Positions 50,718 through 57,887 of a stretch of 64,000 nucleotides of DNA are shown here, piece by piece (the stretch's first letter is position 1; each line of letters starts with the position of its first letter). The notes beneath the pieces were generated by a model. That model was given only the letters and a program-made list of their open reading frames with translations. It was not told the DNA's origin and searched no databases. This stretch comes from an uncultured Porphyromonadaceae bacterium (GTDB taxonomy: Bacteria > Bacteroidota > Bacteroidia > Bacteroidales > Muribaculaceae), in NCBI GenBank assembly GCA_937892215.1, contig CALAVE010000032.1, forward strand, positions 1 through 64,000, given 5' to 3'. The translations under genes were made by a program, and so were the position numbers.

Positions 50718-52883
50718 ATGAAGAGATATTGCACTATAGTGGTTTTGGCCACAATGGCTATTGCGGCGTTCGCGCTTGATTTGCAGGACTTTGTGCTGTC
50801 AGGGGCACGGCCCAAGTCGGTGACGGCCATGAAACAGGCTGCCGATGGGGAGCACTATTACCGTTTCTCGGACGATTCGGGTAAGATTCTGAAAGTGGCA
50901 TATAAGAACGGTGAAGAGTCGGTGCTGTTCGATAGTGGCACGGCCCGTGACTGCAGCATAACTGAGTGGGACGGATATTCCGTGGCTCCCGATGAGAGCC
51001 GCATCCTTCTGTGGACGGCTTCCGAGCCCATCTACCGCCATTCGTTCCGCGCCGACTACTACGTGTACGAGACGCGTCACAACAAACTCACCAAACTCAC
51101 GCAGGGCGGGGGAGAGGAAATAGCCACGCTTTCACCCGACGGACGCATGGTGGCCTATGTGAAGGACAACAACATTCGCCTCAAGAAACTGGATTACGAC
51201 ACCGACATCGAAGTGACTTCCGACGGACTGAAGAACAGTGTTATCAACGGTGTCCCCGACTGGGTGTACCAGGAGGAACTGGGTATGCTATCATCGCTCC
51301 GTTTTTCGCCCGATAATTCCATCCTGGCGTTCGCACGCTGGGACGAGTCGCAGGTGCCCATGTACTCAATGACGCTTTACGAGGGCGATTGCCACTCTAA
51401 TGCCGACTATGCGCTCTATCCCGGGCGCTTCGATTTCAAATATCCTGTGGCCGGAGAGAACAATTCGGTTGTTACGGTTCACAGCTACGACATCGAAACG
51501 CGCGTGGTGAAGCAGATGCAACTGCCGGCCGATGATGCCTATTACATTCAGAACATCACTTTCGGCTCCGAGCCCTCGCAACTCATGGTCTCCACGCTTA
51601 ACCGCGCTCAGAATCAGTTGCACATCTACTGTGTGAATCCGCGTTCCTGCATCGCCAAGAAAATCTACGAGGAAAAATCGGAGTCCTGGATCGACAACGA
51701 CATGGCGGCGAAAGTGCGTTTCTACGACGACTTCTTTGTTATCCCCAGCGATAAGTCGGGCTTCACTCAACTCTATCAGTATTCGCTTAGCGGAGCGCTG
51801 ATTAAGCAACTCACTTCGGGCCGGGAGAATGTGACCGATTTCTACGGCTACGATGCCCAGAAAAAGAAATTCTACTACCAGACCACAGCCTCGCCGCTCA
51901 ACAGGGTGCTGATGTGTGTCACCACCGACGGAAAGCCCTCGTCTCTGTCGCCCGACAAGGGCACATCCGGTGCTTCGTTCAGTGCCACGATGACTTATTT
52001 CGTGCGTAATTTCAGCGATGTTTCCACACCTAATCAGTATGCTATCTTCACCGCTGCCGGTAAGAAAATCCGCGACTTGGAACTTAACGCTGAGTATGCC
52101 GGCAAATATGCAGTCGCCGGAGTGCCGCGGCGGGAATTCTTCACAATGACCTCCGATGGTGTGTCGCTCAACGGCTACATCATCAAGCCGCTTAACTTTG
52201 ACCCGTCGAAGAAGTATCCGGTCATCATGTCGCAGTACAGTGGACCGGGCTCGCAGTCGGTCCTCAACCGCTGGAAACTCGACTGGGAGGAGTATTTTGC
52301 CTCTCAGGGCTACGTCATCGCTTGCGTTGACGGACGCGGAACCGGTGGACGCGGAAAACGCTTCCAGGATGTGGTTTACCTGAATCTGGGCAAGTATGAG
52401 ACCATCGACCAGATTGCCGCTGCCGGTTACATGGCCTCGCTGCCTTACGTGGATGCTTCGCGCATCGGTATCTGGGGGTGGAGTTACGGCGGTTACGAGG
52501 TGCTGATGGCCATGTCGCACAATGCGGCCAAGTATGCCGCAGGTGTGTCCATTGCTCCGGTCACTTCCTGGCGGTTCTACGATTCTATCTACACCGAGCG
52601 TTTCATGCGCACGCCGCGCGAGAATGCGGCAGGCTACCTCGCCAGCGCTCCGCTGTCGTCGGTTCAGAACCTCAAGGGCGACCTCCTCATTATGTTCGGA
52701 AGCGCCGACGACAATGTTCACATCGTCAATGAAATGCAATATCTGGCCAAACTGAACGCAACCGGAAAACTCGTTGATGTCATGGTGTATCCTAATATGA
52801 ACCACAGCATCAACGGGTGCGACATCCGTGCCGCGCTCTATGCCAAGGTACTCTCGTTCTTCGATTCCAAACTGAAACGTTAA
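50718..52883 (+). CDS. Dipeptidyl peptidase IV (S9 family)
   Basis: A 721-residue exported serine protease with a signal peptide ending near FALDL. The N-terminal eight-bladed propeller (about 40-470) has the DPP4 substrate-anchoring motif DWVYQEEL (paired Glu). The C-terminal alpha/beta-hydrolase domain has the nucleophile elbow GWSYGGYE, the acid loop GSADDNVHIVNE and the catalytic His in NMNHSING. It removes Xaa-Pro dipeptides from peptide N termini in the periplasm or at the surface, supporting peptide use. Complete; miaA follows 15 bp later. Confidence 0.93.
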   Translation: MKRYCTIVVLATMAIAAFALDLQDFVLSGARPKSVTAMKQAADGEHYYRFSDDSGKILKVAYKNGEESVLFDSGTARDCSITEWDGYSVAPDESRILLWTASEPIYRHSFRADYYVYETRHNKLTKLTQGGGEEIATLSPDGRMVAYVKDNNIRLKKLDYDTDIEVTSDGLKNSVINGVPDWVYQEELGMLSSLRFSPDNSILAFARWDESQVPMYSMTLYEGDCHSNADYALYPGRFDFKYPVAGENNSVVTVHSYDIETRVVKQMQLPADDAYYIQNITFGSEPSQLMVSTLNRAQNQLHIYCVNPRSCIAKKIYEEKSESWIDNDMAAKVRFYDDFFVIPSDKSGFTQLYQYSLSGALIKQLTSGRENVTDFYGYDAQKKKFYYQTTASPLNRVLMCVTTDGKPSSLSPDKGTSGASFSATMTYFVRNFSDVSTPNQYAIFTAAGKKIRDLELNAEYAGKYAVAGVPRREFFTMTSDGVSLNGYIIKPLNFDPSKKYPVIMSQYSGPGSQSVLNRWKLDWEEYFASQGYVIACVDGRGTGGRGKRFQDVVYLNLGKYETIDQIAAAGYMASLPYVDASRIGIWGWSYGGYEVLMAMSHNAAKYAAGVSIAPVTSWRFYDSIYTERFMRTPRENAAGYLASAPLSSVQNLKGDLLIMFGSADDNVHIVNEMQYLAKLNATGKLVDVMVYPNMNHSINGCDIRAALYAKVLSFFDSKLKR

Positions 52884-52898
52884 TCGAACCGGATTTGA

Positions 52899-53822
52899 AT
52901 GATTTCTGCACCGCTCATAGTTATCACCGGACCCACTGCATCGGGCAAGACTTCTAAGGCCGTGGCGCTGGCGCGTGCGCTCGGTGGCGAGATTATCAGC
53001 GCCGACTCGCGCCAACTCTACCGTGGCATGGACCTGGGAACCGGCAAGGACCTCAACGAGTACGGCGGAGTGCCTTATCACCTCATCGACATCTGCGAAG
53101 CGGGCTACCGTTACAACCTTTTTGAGTATCTGCGCGACTATGAGGCAGCCTATGCCGACATTGTGGGGCGTGGACGCCAGCCCATTCTCTGCGGTGGAAC
53201 CGGCCTGTATGTGGAGAGCGTGCTCAAGGGTATCAAACTGCCGCCGGTCCCTCAGAATCCCGCCCTGCGCGAGTCGTTGCGTGATAAGTCTCTTGAGGAA
53301 CTCACGCTGATTCTCAGCCGTTACAAGACGCTGCACAATGTCACCGACGTTGACACCACCAAGCGCGCAATCCGTGCCATTGAGATAGCCGACTACTATC
53401 ACACGCATCCGCACCTGCAGTCGCTCACCGAGCCGCATCCGTTACAGGGAGCGGTGGTAGTGGGCGTGGATATCGACCGCGATTCGCGACGAAGCAGAAT
53501 CACAGCCCGTCTCAAGGCGCGCCTACAGGCAGGAATGGTGCAGGAGGTGGAACGTCTGCTGGCTGGCGGCATACCGGCCGAGAACCTAATCTACTACGGC
53601 CTGGAGTATAAGTACCTGACTCTCTATGTCACCGGCCAACTGACCTACGACGAGATGTTTACCGGCCTTGAAACGGCTATCCACCAGTTTGCCAAGCGTC
53701 AGATGACATGGTTCCGCGGTATGGAGCGACGTGGTACCCACATCCACTGGCTGCCCTGGGACTTGCCCGACGATGAATTCGTCTCGCAAGTCAAGGCCAT
53801 TTCACTCAGCTCTGACACTTAG
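52899..53822 (+). CDS. miaA: tRNA dimethylallyltransferase MiaA
   Basis: A 307-residue P-loop enzyme adding a dimethylallyl group to A37 of tRNAs that read UNN codons. Motifs: VITGPTASGKTSKAV (P-loop), IISADSRQLYRGMDLGTGK (DSR tRNA-base site), CGGTGLYVESVLKGI and KRQMTWFRGMER. Length and motifs match the Bacteroidetes family. It follows DPP4 and ends 21 bp inside the convergent AraC regulator gene. Confidence 0.93.
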   Translation: MISAPLIVITGPTASGKTSKAVALARALGGEIISADSRQLYRGMDLGTGKDLNEYGGVPYHLIDICEAGYRYNLFEYLRDYEAAYADIVGRGRQPILCGGTGLYVESVLKGIKLPPVPQNPALRESLRDKSLEELTLILSRYKTLHNVTDVDTTKRAIRAIEIADYYHTHPHLQSLTEPHPLQGAVVVGVDIDRDSRRSRITARLKARLQAGMVQEVERLLAGGIPAENLIYYGLEYKYLTLYVTGQLTYDEMFTGLETAIHQFAKRQMTWFRGMERRGTHIHWLPWDLPDDEFVSQVKAISLSSDT

Positions 53823-54677
53823 CGGGGGTACGCCACGAAGCCGCTTGTAGAACTTGCAGAAGGCGGCCGACGAGGAGAAATTCAGTCTATCGGAAATCTG
53901 AGAGACAGTCAGTGAGGTGGATTTCAGCAGATATGAGGCCTCAATGGCCAGCATCTCGTCGATGCAACTTACCACTGTTCGGCCTGTAATTTTTTTCACC
54001 ACTCGCGAAAGGTAGTTCTCGGTGATACTAAGGCGGTCGGCATAGAAGGCGATGCCGTGCTGAGTGATGAAATTCTCCTGAAGCAACTGATAGAAGGAGA
54101 TGAAAATATCCTCTGTCCGGCGAGAGATGTCGAGCCTGGCTTTTTCAAAGGCTTGAATACTGACGAGGTCGTTGATAAAGATGGTGAAAAGCATCTCCAG
54201 AATTCCGTTTTTGAGCGAAATGGGCTGGTGGATGTACTCGTAAATCAGTTCCATAATCTTGAGAAGCCTTGCTTCATCGGCGTCAGAGAACGATATTTTT
54301 GACTTACCGAACTGCGAGATGGGAATGACGGTGGCGCGGATGAGGTTGCGGAAAGCCTGTGTGTCATGCGCCATCGAGGTGTCGATAAGCAGACAGATGC
54401 TCGTGTAGTCGGGACTCACGGCAGTGACAGTCACGGCACTTCCGGGATAATAGACATACATCTCGCCATTTCGGAGCGTCATTTTCTGCATTCCACTCAT
54501 CAGGTGCAATTCGCCTTGGGTAATCAGAGTGAATGTGTATCCGTTAAAGGACTGATTCATGTTGTTGGTAAGCAGGGCTCTATCAGCATTGTTGAAGGAG
54601 CAGGCAATCTTGCCGTTCCACAATTCGTGCCGGTTGTTAGGTCCCACTATGCCGTAAAGTTGTTCTAAGTCGTACAT
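53802..54677 (-). CDS. AraC-family transcriptional regulator
   Basis: A 291-residue regulator. The N-terminal half is a cupin-like sensor domain (GYTFTLITQGELHLMSG, NGEMYVYYPGSAVTVTA). The C-terminal 100 residues are an AraC HTH pair: ENFITQHGIAFYADRLSITENYLSRVVKKITG and LTVSQISDRLNFSSSAAFCKFYKRLRGVPP. It converges with miaA (21-bp overlap) and is divergent from the ferritin-like gene at 54839, which it may control. The ligand is unknown. A CAAAGTTA (-7, minus strand) sits at 54698-54705, 21 bp upstream of its ATG. Confidence 0.88.
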   Translation of the reverse strand: MYDLEQLYGIVGPNNRHELWNGKIACSFNNADRALLTNNMNQSFNGYTFTLITQGELHLMSGMQKMTLRNGEMYVYYPGSAVTVTAVSPDYTSICLLIDTSMAHDTQAFRNLIRATVIPISQFGKSKISFSDADEARLLKIMELIYEYIHQPISLKNGILEMLFTIFINDLVSIQAFEKARLDISRRTEDIFISFYQLLQENFITQHGIAFYADRLSITENYLSRVVKKITGRTVVSCIDEMLAIEASYLLKSTSLTVSQISDRLNFSSSAAFCKFYKRLRGVPPLSVRAE

Positions 54678-54781
54678 AAGAGTCGGCGGTTTGCTCGCAA
54701 AGTTACAAATTTATTTTATGTTTGTCACGTTTGGGATAATCTTTTGAACGTCAAAAATCACATTATCTCGCCTAATAGACG

Positions 54782-54789
54782 TAAATTTG
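54782..54789 (+). promoter_or_regulatory. -7 box of the ferritin-like gene
   Basis: TAAATTTG, 49 bp before the ATG at 54839. No -33 TTG at proper spacing, consistent with activator control, possibly by the divergent AraC protein. Confidence 0.5.
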
Positions 54790-54838
54790 TAAAAATAAAG
54801 AGATATAATTTATTAATAACCTAAAAACGTTTTAAGAA

Positions 54839-55294
54839 ATGGACACTAAGAAATCAATTGAGGCATTGCAGTTTTTTGTTACGCACCTGTCTGAAGGCGC
54901 GTTCGTTCACAAGTTGCAGGGGCAGATTTTCAAATCGCAGGGGTTTGAGAAACTGGGACAGAAGTACGTGGACCACTACACCGAGGAAATGGAATGGGTA
55001 GAGAAATTCACCGACCGCATTTTGGCTCTGGGCGGCAACGTGAAGTTTGAGGGCATGGAAGCCCACGACCTGATTGAAAACCCCATTGAGTATGTGAAGG
55101 CCGACTTGGCGATTCAGGGACCTGGTGTGGACTTGCTGCGCAACTGCATGGCCAATGTGTGCGACGACCCTATCACCTACGACCTGCTGAAGGCTTATCT
55201 GGCCGACGAGGAAGATGACCTGGGCTGGAGTGAGAACGCTATGCGGCTTATAGAGTGCCTTGGCGCGCAGAACTGGCTTATTACGCAATTATAA
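54839..55294 (+). CDS. Bacterioferritin-like protein with altered diiron site
   Basis: A 151-residue four-helix protein of the ferritin/bacterioferritin family. It aligns well at the Bfr motifs: HYTEEMEWVEKFTDRILALGG (compare EExxH...RIL.L.G) and LADEEDDLGWSENAMRLIECLGAQNWL (compare DEEGHIDWLE...LI..MG.QNYL). The diiron glutamates are kept (Glu19, Glu50, Glu124), but both diiron histidines are replaced: Trp53 for the first and Asp127 for the second. Met51 matches the Bfr heme ligand. Cysteines occur at NCMANVC and IEC. Iron storage by normal ferroxidase chemistry is doubtful. It is followed by a winged-helix and an MBL-rubredoxin gene. Confidence 0.75.
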   Translation: MDTKKSIEALQFFVTHLSEGAFVHKLQGQIFKSQGFEKLGQKYVDHYTEEMEWVEKFTDRILALGGNVKFEGMEAHDLIENPIEYVKADLAIQGPGVDLLRNCMANVCDDPITYDLLKAYLADEEDDLGWSENAMRLIECLGAQNWLITQL

Positions 55295-55370
55295 TCCCTG
55301 AATACCATAGCCACAGACCGGTAAGAACGATAGTGGGGAACTCTGAGTAATCAAGGGAACTATCCGCAGA

Positions 55371-55392
55371 CTCTATTCGGTCTCTATTCGGT
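55371..55392 (+). repeat. Perfect 11-bp tandem repeat
   Basis: CTCTATTCGGT twice in direct contact (55371-55381 and 55382-55392), 42 bp upstream of the winged-helix gene. Could be a direct-repeat binding site or a slip duplication. Confidence 0.7.
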
Positions 55393-55434
55393 GTAAATGA
55401 ACGAAAAGCAATAACATCTTAAACAAAGATAAAA

Positions 55435-55614
55435 ATGGAAATCAAAGAACAAGTATTAGAAGCCATGCGCAAGGCCGGAGTGCCGCTGGCGGCAGGCAAA
55501 GTGGCAGAACTGACTGGACTTGACCGCAAAGTGGTGGACAAGGCGTTTGCCGAGCTCAAAAAAGACGGCGCCATAGTATCGCCCATCCGTTGCAAGTGGG
55601 AACCGGCTAAATAA
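55435..55614 (+). CDS. Small winged-helix DNA-binding protein
   Basis: A 59-residue protein, MEIKEQVLEAMRKAGVPL, then AAGKVAELTGLDRKVVDKAFAELKKDGAIVSPIRCKWEPAK. It is a minimal winged helix: helix 1, an AELTGLDRKVVDKAF recognition helix and a wing (DGAIVSPIRCKW). Similar 60-residue proteins are widespread in anaerobes. It starts on ATG at 55435 and ends 9 bp before the MBL-rubredoxin gene, so they share a message. Probably a transcription factor for this small redox cluster, an inference from position. Confidence 0.75.
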   Translation: MEIKEQVLEAMRKAGVPLAAGKVAELTGLDRKVVDKAFAELKKDGAIVSPIRCKWEPAK

Positions 55615-55623
55615 TTAGTTACC

Positions 55624-56565
55624 ATGGAAATTAAAGCCGTAAAATTCCGCAAAGACGGATTCTATTCTCAGCCGTTCGCCTTCGGTGGCGAAGACGGGCC
55701 CGACAAGTTCGACCGCAACATCCGCTACCGGGGTAGCCTACAGAACTACGTCATCGACACCGGAACCGACGTTATCCTAGTTGACACCGGTCTGCCGGCT
55801 GGCTTTCCGGAGGAAGTACCCGATGAAAATTCGGCAGCGTACACGGGCAAGGACATCTGCAGTTACATGGATGCCTTGGCTTCACTGGGCTACAAGCCGG
55901 AGCAGGTGACAAAGATTCTGCTCACCCATCGCCACGGCGACCATTCTGGCGAGCTGCGCAGTTTCCCCAACGCGGAAATCTACGTGAATGCCGATGAGCT
56001 GGGTGCCGACGAACTACAAGGGCTGCCAAATCTGGTGCCGGTAACGTTCACCTACGGTGCCTACCACAACTTCCCCGACGCGCAGAAGATTTGCGACGGA
56101 GTGTGGATGATTAAAGCCAAGGGGCACACTCGCGGCAACAGCCTGGTGATAGCTGAGGACGATGGACTGTTCTACATGTTTCAAGCCGACATCACCTACG
56201 TGGACGAGGCGCTGTACGAGAACAAACTGTCGGTGGTCTATGACGACCTGCCAGCAGCCCGCGAAACGCTTAACCGCGTACGCGAGTTCGTCAGCAACAC
56301 CCCCACGGTTTATCTCTCAACCCACTCGCCGCAAGGCTACGAGAACCTTGAGGCCAAGCGTGTGATGGACTTGGATAACCCCGTCCCCACCATCATGGCC
56401 AAGTTTGACTTCTCGCAGAAAGAGGCATCGGGCAAGTACGTCTGCTCCATCTGCGGATACATATATGACCCGGCCGAGCACGGCGGAGTGGCGTTTGAAG
56501 ACCTGCCCGACGACTGGAGATGCCCACGCTGCAAGCAAGGCAAGGAGAAGTTCAACAAAGCGTAA
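55624..56565 (+). CDS. Metallo-beta-lactamase-fold hydrolase fused to rubredoxin
   Basis: A 313-residue fusion. The MBL domain (about 1-250) shows VILVDTGLP, the metal motif THRHGDHSG, AKGHTRGNSLV and a late LSTHSPQGY. The C-terminal 45 residues are rubredoxin with both Cys pairs, YVCSICGYIYDP and WRCPRCKQGKEKF. Unlike flavodiiron proteins, no flavodoxin lies between the two. The rubredoxin suggests electron transfer to or from the MBL metal site, perhaps in an oxidative-stress role with the adjacent ferritin-like gene. The reaction is unknown. Confidence 0.85.
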   Translation: MEIKAVKFRKDGFYSQPFAFGGEDGPDKFDRNIRYRGSLQNYVIDTGTDVILVDTGLPAGFPEEVPDENSAAYTGKDICSYMDALASLGYKPEQVTKILLTHRHGDHSGELRSFPNAEIYVNADELGADELQGLPNLVPVTFTYGAYHNFPDAQKICDGVWMIKAKGHTRGNSLVIAEDDGLFYMFQADITYVDEALYENKLSVVYDDLPAARETLNRVREFVSNTPTVYLSTHSPQGYENLEAKRVMDLDNPVPTIMAKFDFSQKEASGKYVCSICGYIYDPAEHGGVAFEDLPDDWRCPRCKQGKEKFNKA

Positions 56566-56616
56566 ACCGAACAGACCGATACTGCAACCCACGAGTTGCA
56601 TATCCATTATTTGCCG

Positions 56617-56644
56617 GAGAGTGCCCCCAAGGTGAGGCACTCTC
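56617..56644 (+). terminator. Terminator after the MBL-rubredoxin gene
   Basis: GAGAGTGCC (56617-56625) pairs with GGCACTCTC (56636-56644), followed by ATTTCTT. 51 bp after the stop. The stretch from here to 56908 shows no gene. Confidence 0.8.
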
Positions 56645-56908
56645 ATTTCTTAACAATGCCCATCAATCGGCAGCAGTGAAGCACCGCTATTGCCAAACCA
56701 CAACTGATTTGGGTGTCCCATTGTCGAAGTCAGGAGCTGGATCGTATGAGCAATCCAAGTAATACGAGCATTTGCGGCACAGTAGAGCAGGGGATAACGG
56801 CAGAGAGAGCGGAGCCGGCCTGTAGCCGATTCGGGTTGCATCGTTTTTCAGAATTTCAATGAGCGCTTGTCAGGAATGCCTGCTTTGAGCAATTCCGACG
56901 GTGCAAAA

Positions 56909-57049
56909 TTACTCCAATTCGCCGCCTCTGTAAATGCTGATTTCTGCGTCTGCAATCTCTTTTATGCCCGCAAGTTGCAATTCCAGTAAAATTTCTTCTA
57001 ATGTGCTAATCTTTGATTGTCACCGCTTTATAACAATTGTTTCTGACAT
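56909..57049 (-). pseudogene. Decayed small ORF divergent from the NrtR regulator
   Basis: ATG at 57049 reads MSETIVIKR, an in-frame TGA, then QSKISTLEEILLELQLAGIK followed by an acidic end before TAA (45 residues in all if the TGA is ignored). The second part is protein-like (helical, acidic). Its start lies 13 bp from operator 1 (57062-57078). It may be a broken divergent target of the regulator, or chance. Confidence 0.35.
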
Positions 57050-57061
57050 GAAATTATTTTG

Positions 57062-57132
57062 TGCGTAAAATTTACGCAAAAATATTTGCAAAACACAAAA
57101 ATGCGTCCTAATTTTGCGTAAAAATTACGCAA
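57062..57132 (+). promoter_or_regulatory. Tandem operators bracketing the nrtR promoter
   Basis: Operator 1 is TGCGTAAA-A-TTTACGCA (57062-57078) and operator 2 is TTGCGTAA-AAA-TTACGCAA (57114-57132), both perfect palindromes with centres 53 bp (about five helical turns) apart. Between them lies TTTG (57085-57088), a 20-bp spacer and TAATTTTG (57109-57116); operator 2 overlaps this -7 box. The shared half-site is TGCGTAA. It is a strong candidate for autorepression by the NrtR-type protein at 57155, with possible looping. Confidence 0.75.
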
Positions 57133-57154
57133 CTATTAAAGAAAAACATTAGTT

Positions 57155-57856
57155 ATGCCTGACAACAAAGCATTTAAGTATCATTACCGTTATCCGCACC
57201 CGGCTGTAACGGCCGACTGCGTGATTTTCGGCTTCGACGGCGAAAATCTCAATGTCCTGCTTGTTCGCCGCGGACTCGACCCCTACAAGGGCTGCTGGGC
57301 TTTGCCCGGTGGGTTCATGAGGATGGACGAGTCGGCCGAGGAATGCGCCCGACGTGAATTGCTGGAGGAGACCGGCCTCAATACGGCCTATGTGCGCCAA
57401 CTGCGCGCCTATTCCGCCCCCGACCGCGACCCCCGTGAGCGCGTGGTCACCGTCGCGTTCTACGCTCTCGTCTCCCTTGCCGATGTTCGGGGCGGCGACG
57501 ACGCTGCCGAGGCTGCCTGGTTCGGCCTCGACGAACTGCCCCAACTGGCTTTCGACCACGCGCAGATTCTGGCCGACGCCATCGCCGAACTGCGCCGCCA
57601 GATTCACTTCGAGCCAATCGGCTTTGAACTCCTTCCCCAAGAATTCACAGTCCGAGAGTTACAGGCGCTCTACGAGGCCATTCTCAACGTGAAGTTCGAC
57701 CGACGCAATTTCTACAAGAAAATGCTCCACCTCGGTATCCTCACCCAAATCTCACCCATCAACACCTCATCCCGCAATCGTGAGCCGTTTCGGTTCAGGT
57801 TCAACCTCCGGCAATACGGCGAACTGAAGCGGAATGGTTTCAAACTCGAATTTTAA
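57155..57856 (+). CDS. NrtR-family Nudix-domain transcription regulator
   Basis: A 233-residue regulator. The N-terminal Nudix domain (about 14-150) is followed by a C-terminal winged helix (about 155-230: FELLPQEFTVRELQALYEAIL and RRNFYKKMLHLGILTQI), the NrtR/AraR layout. The Nudix box is complete: G53, E59, R67, E68, E71, E72, G74. Many NrtR repressors have lost catalytic residues and only sense ADP-ribose; this one could still hydrolyse. Two palindromes precede it, so it probably represses itself and the downstream ADP-ribosylglycohydrolase fusion (31 bp). The effector (ADP-ribose or a sugar, as in AraR) is unknown. Confidence 0.85.
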   Translation: MPDNKAFKYHYRYPHPAVTADCVIFGFDGENLNVLLVRRGLDPYKGCWALPGGFMRMDESAEECARRELLEETGLNTAYVRQLRAYSAPDRDPRERVVTVAFYALVSLADVRGGDDAAEAAWFGLDELPQLAFDHAQILADAIAELRRQIHFEPIGFELLPQEFTVRELQALYEAILNVKFDRRNFYKKMLHLGILTQISPINTSSRNREPFRFRFNLRQYGELKRNGFKLEF

Positions 57857-57887
57857 TCCAAATTAACTTAATAAACTCATAATTACT

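Noticed and set aside
51366..53438. 690-codon minus-strand open frame opposite DPP4 and miaA
   Set aside because: Spans two unrelated genes in antisense and has no domain or signal.
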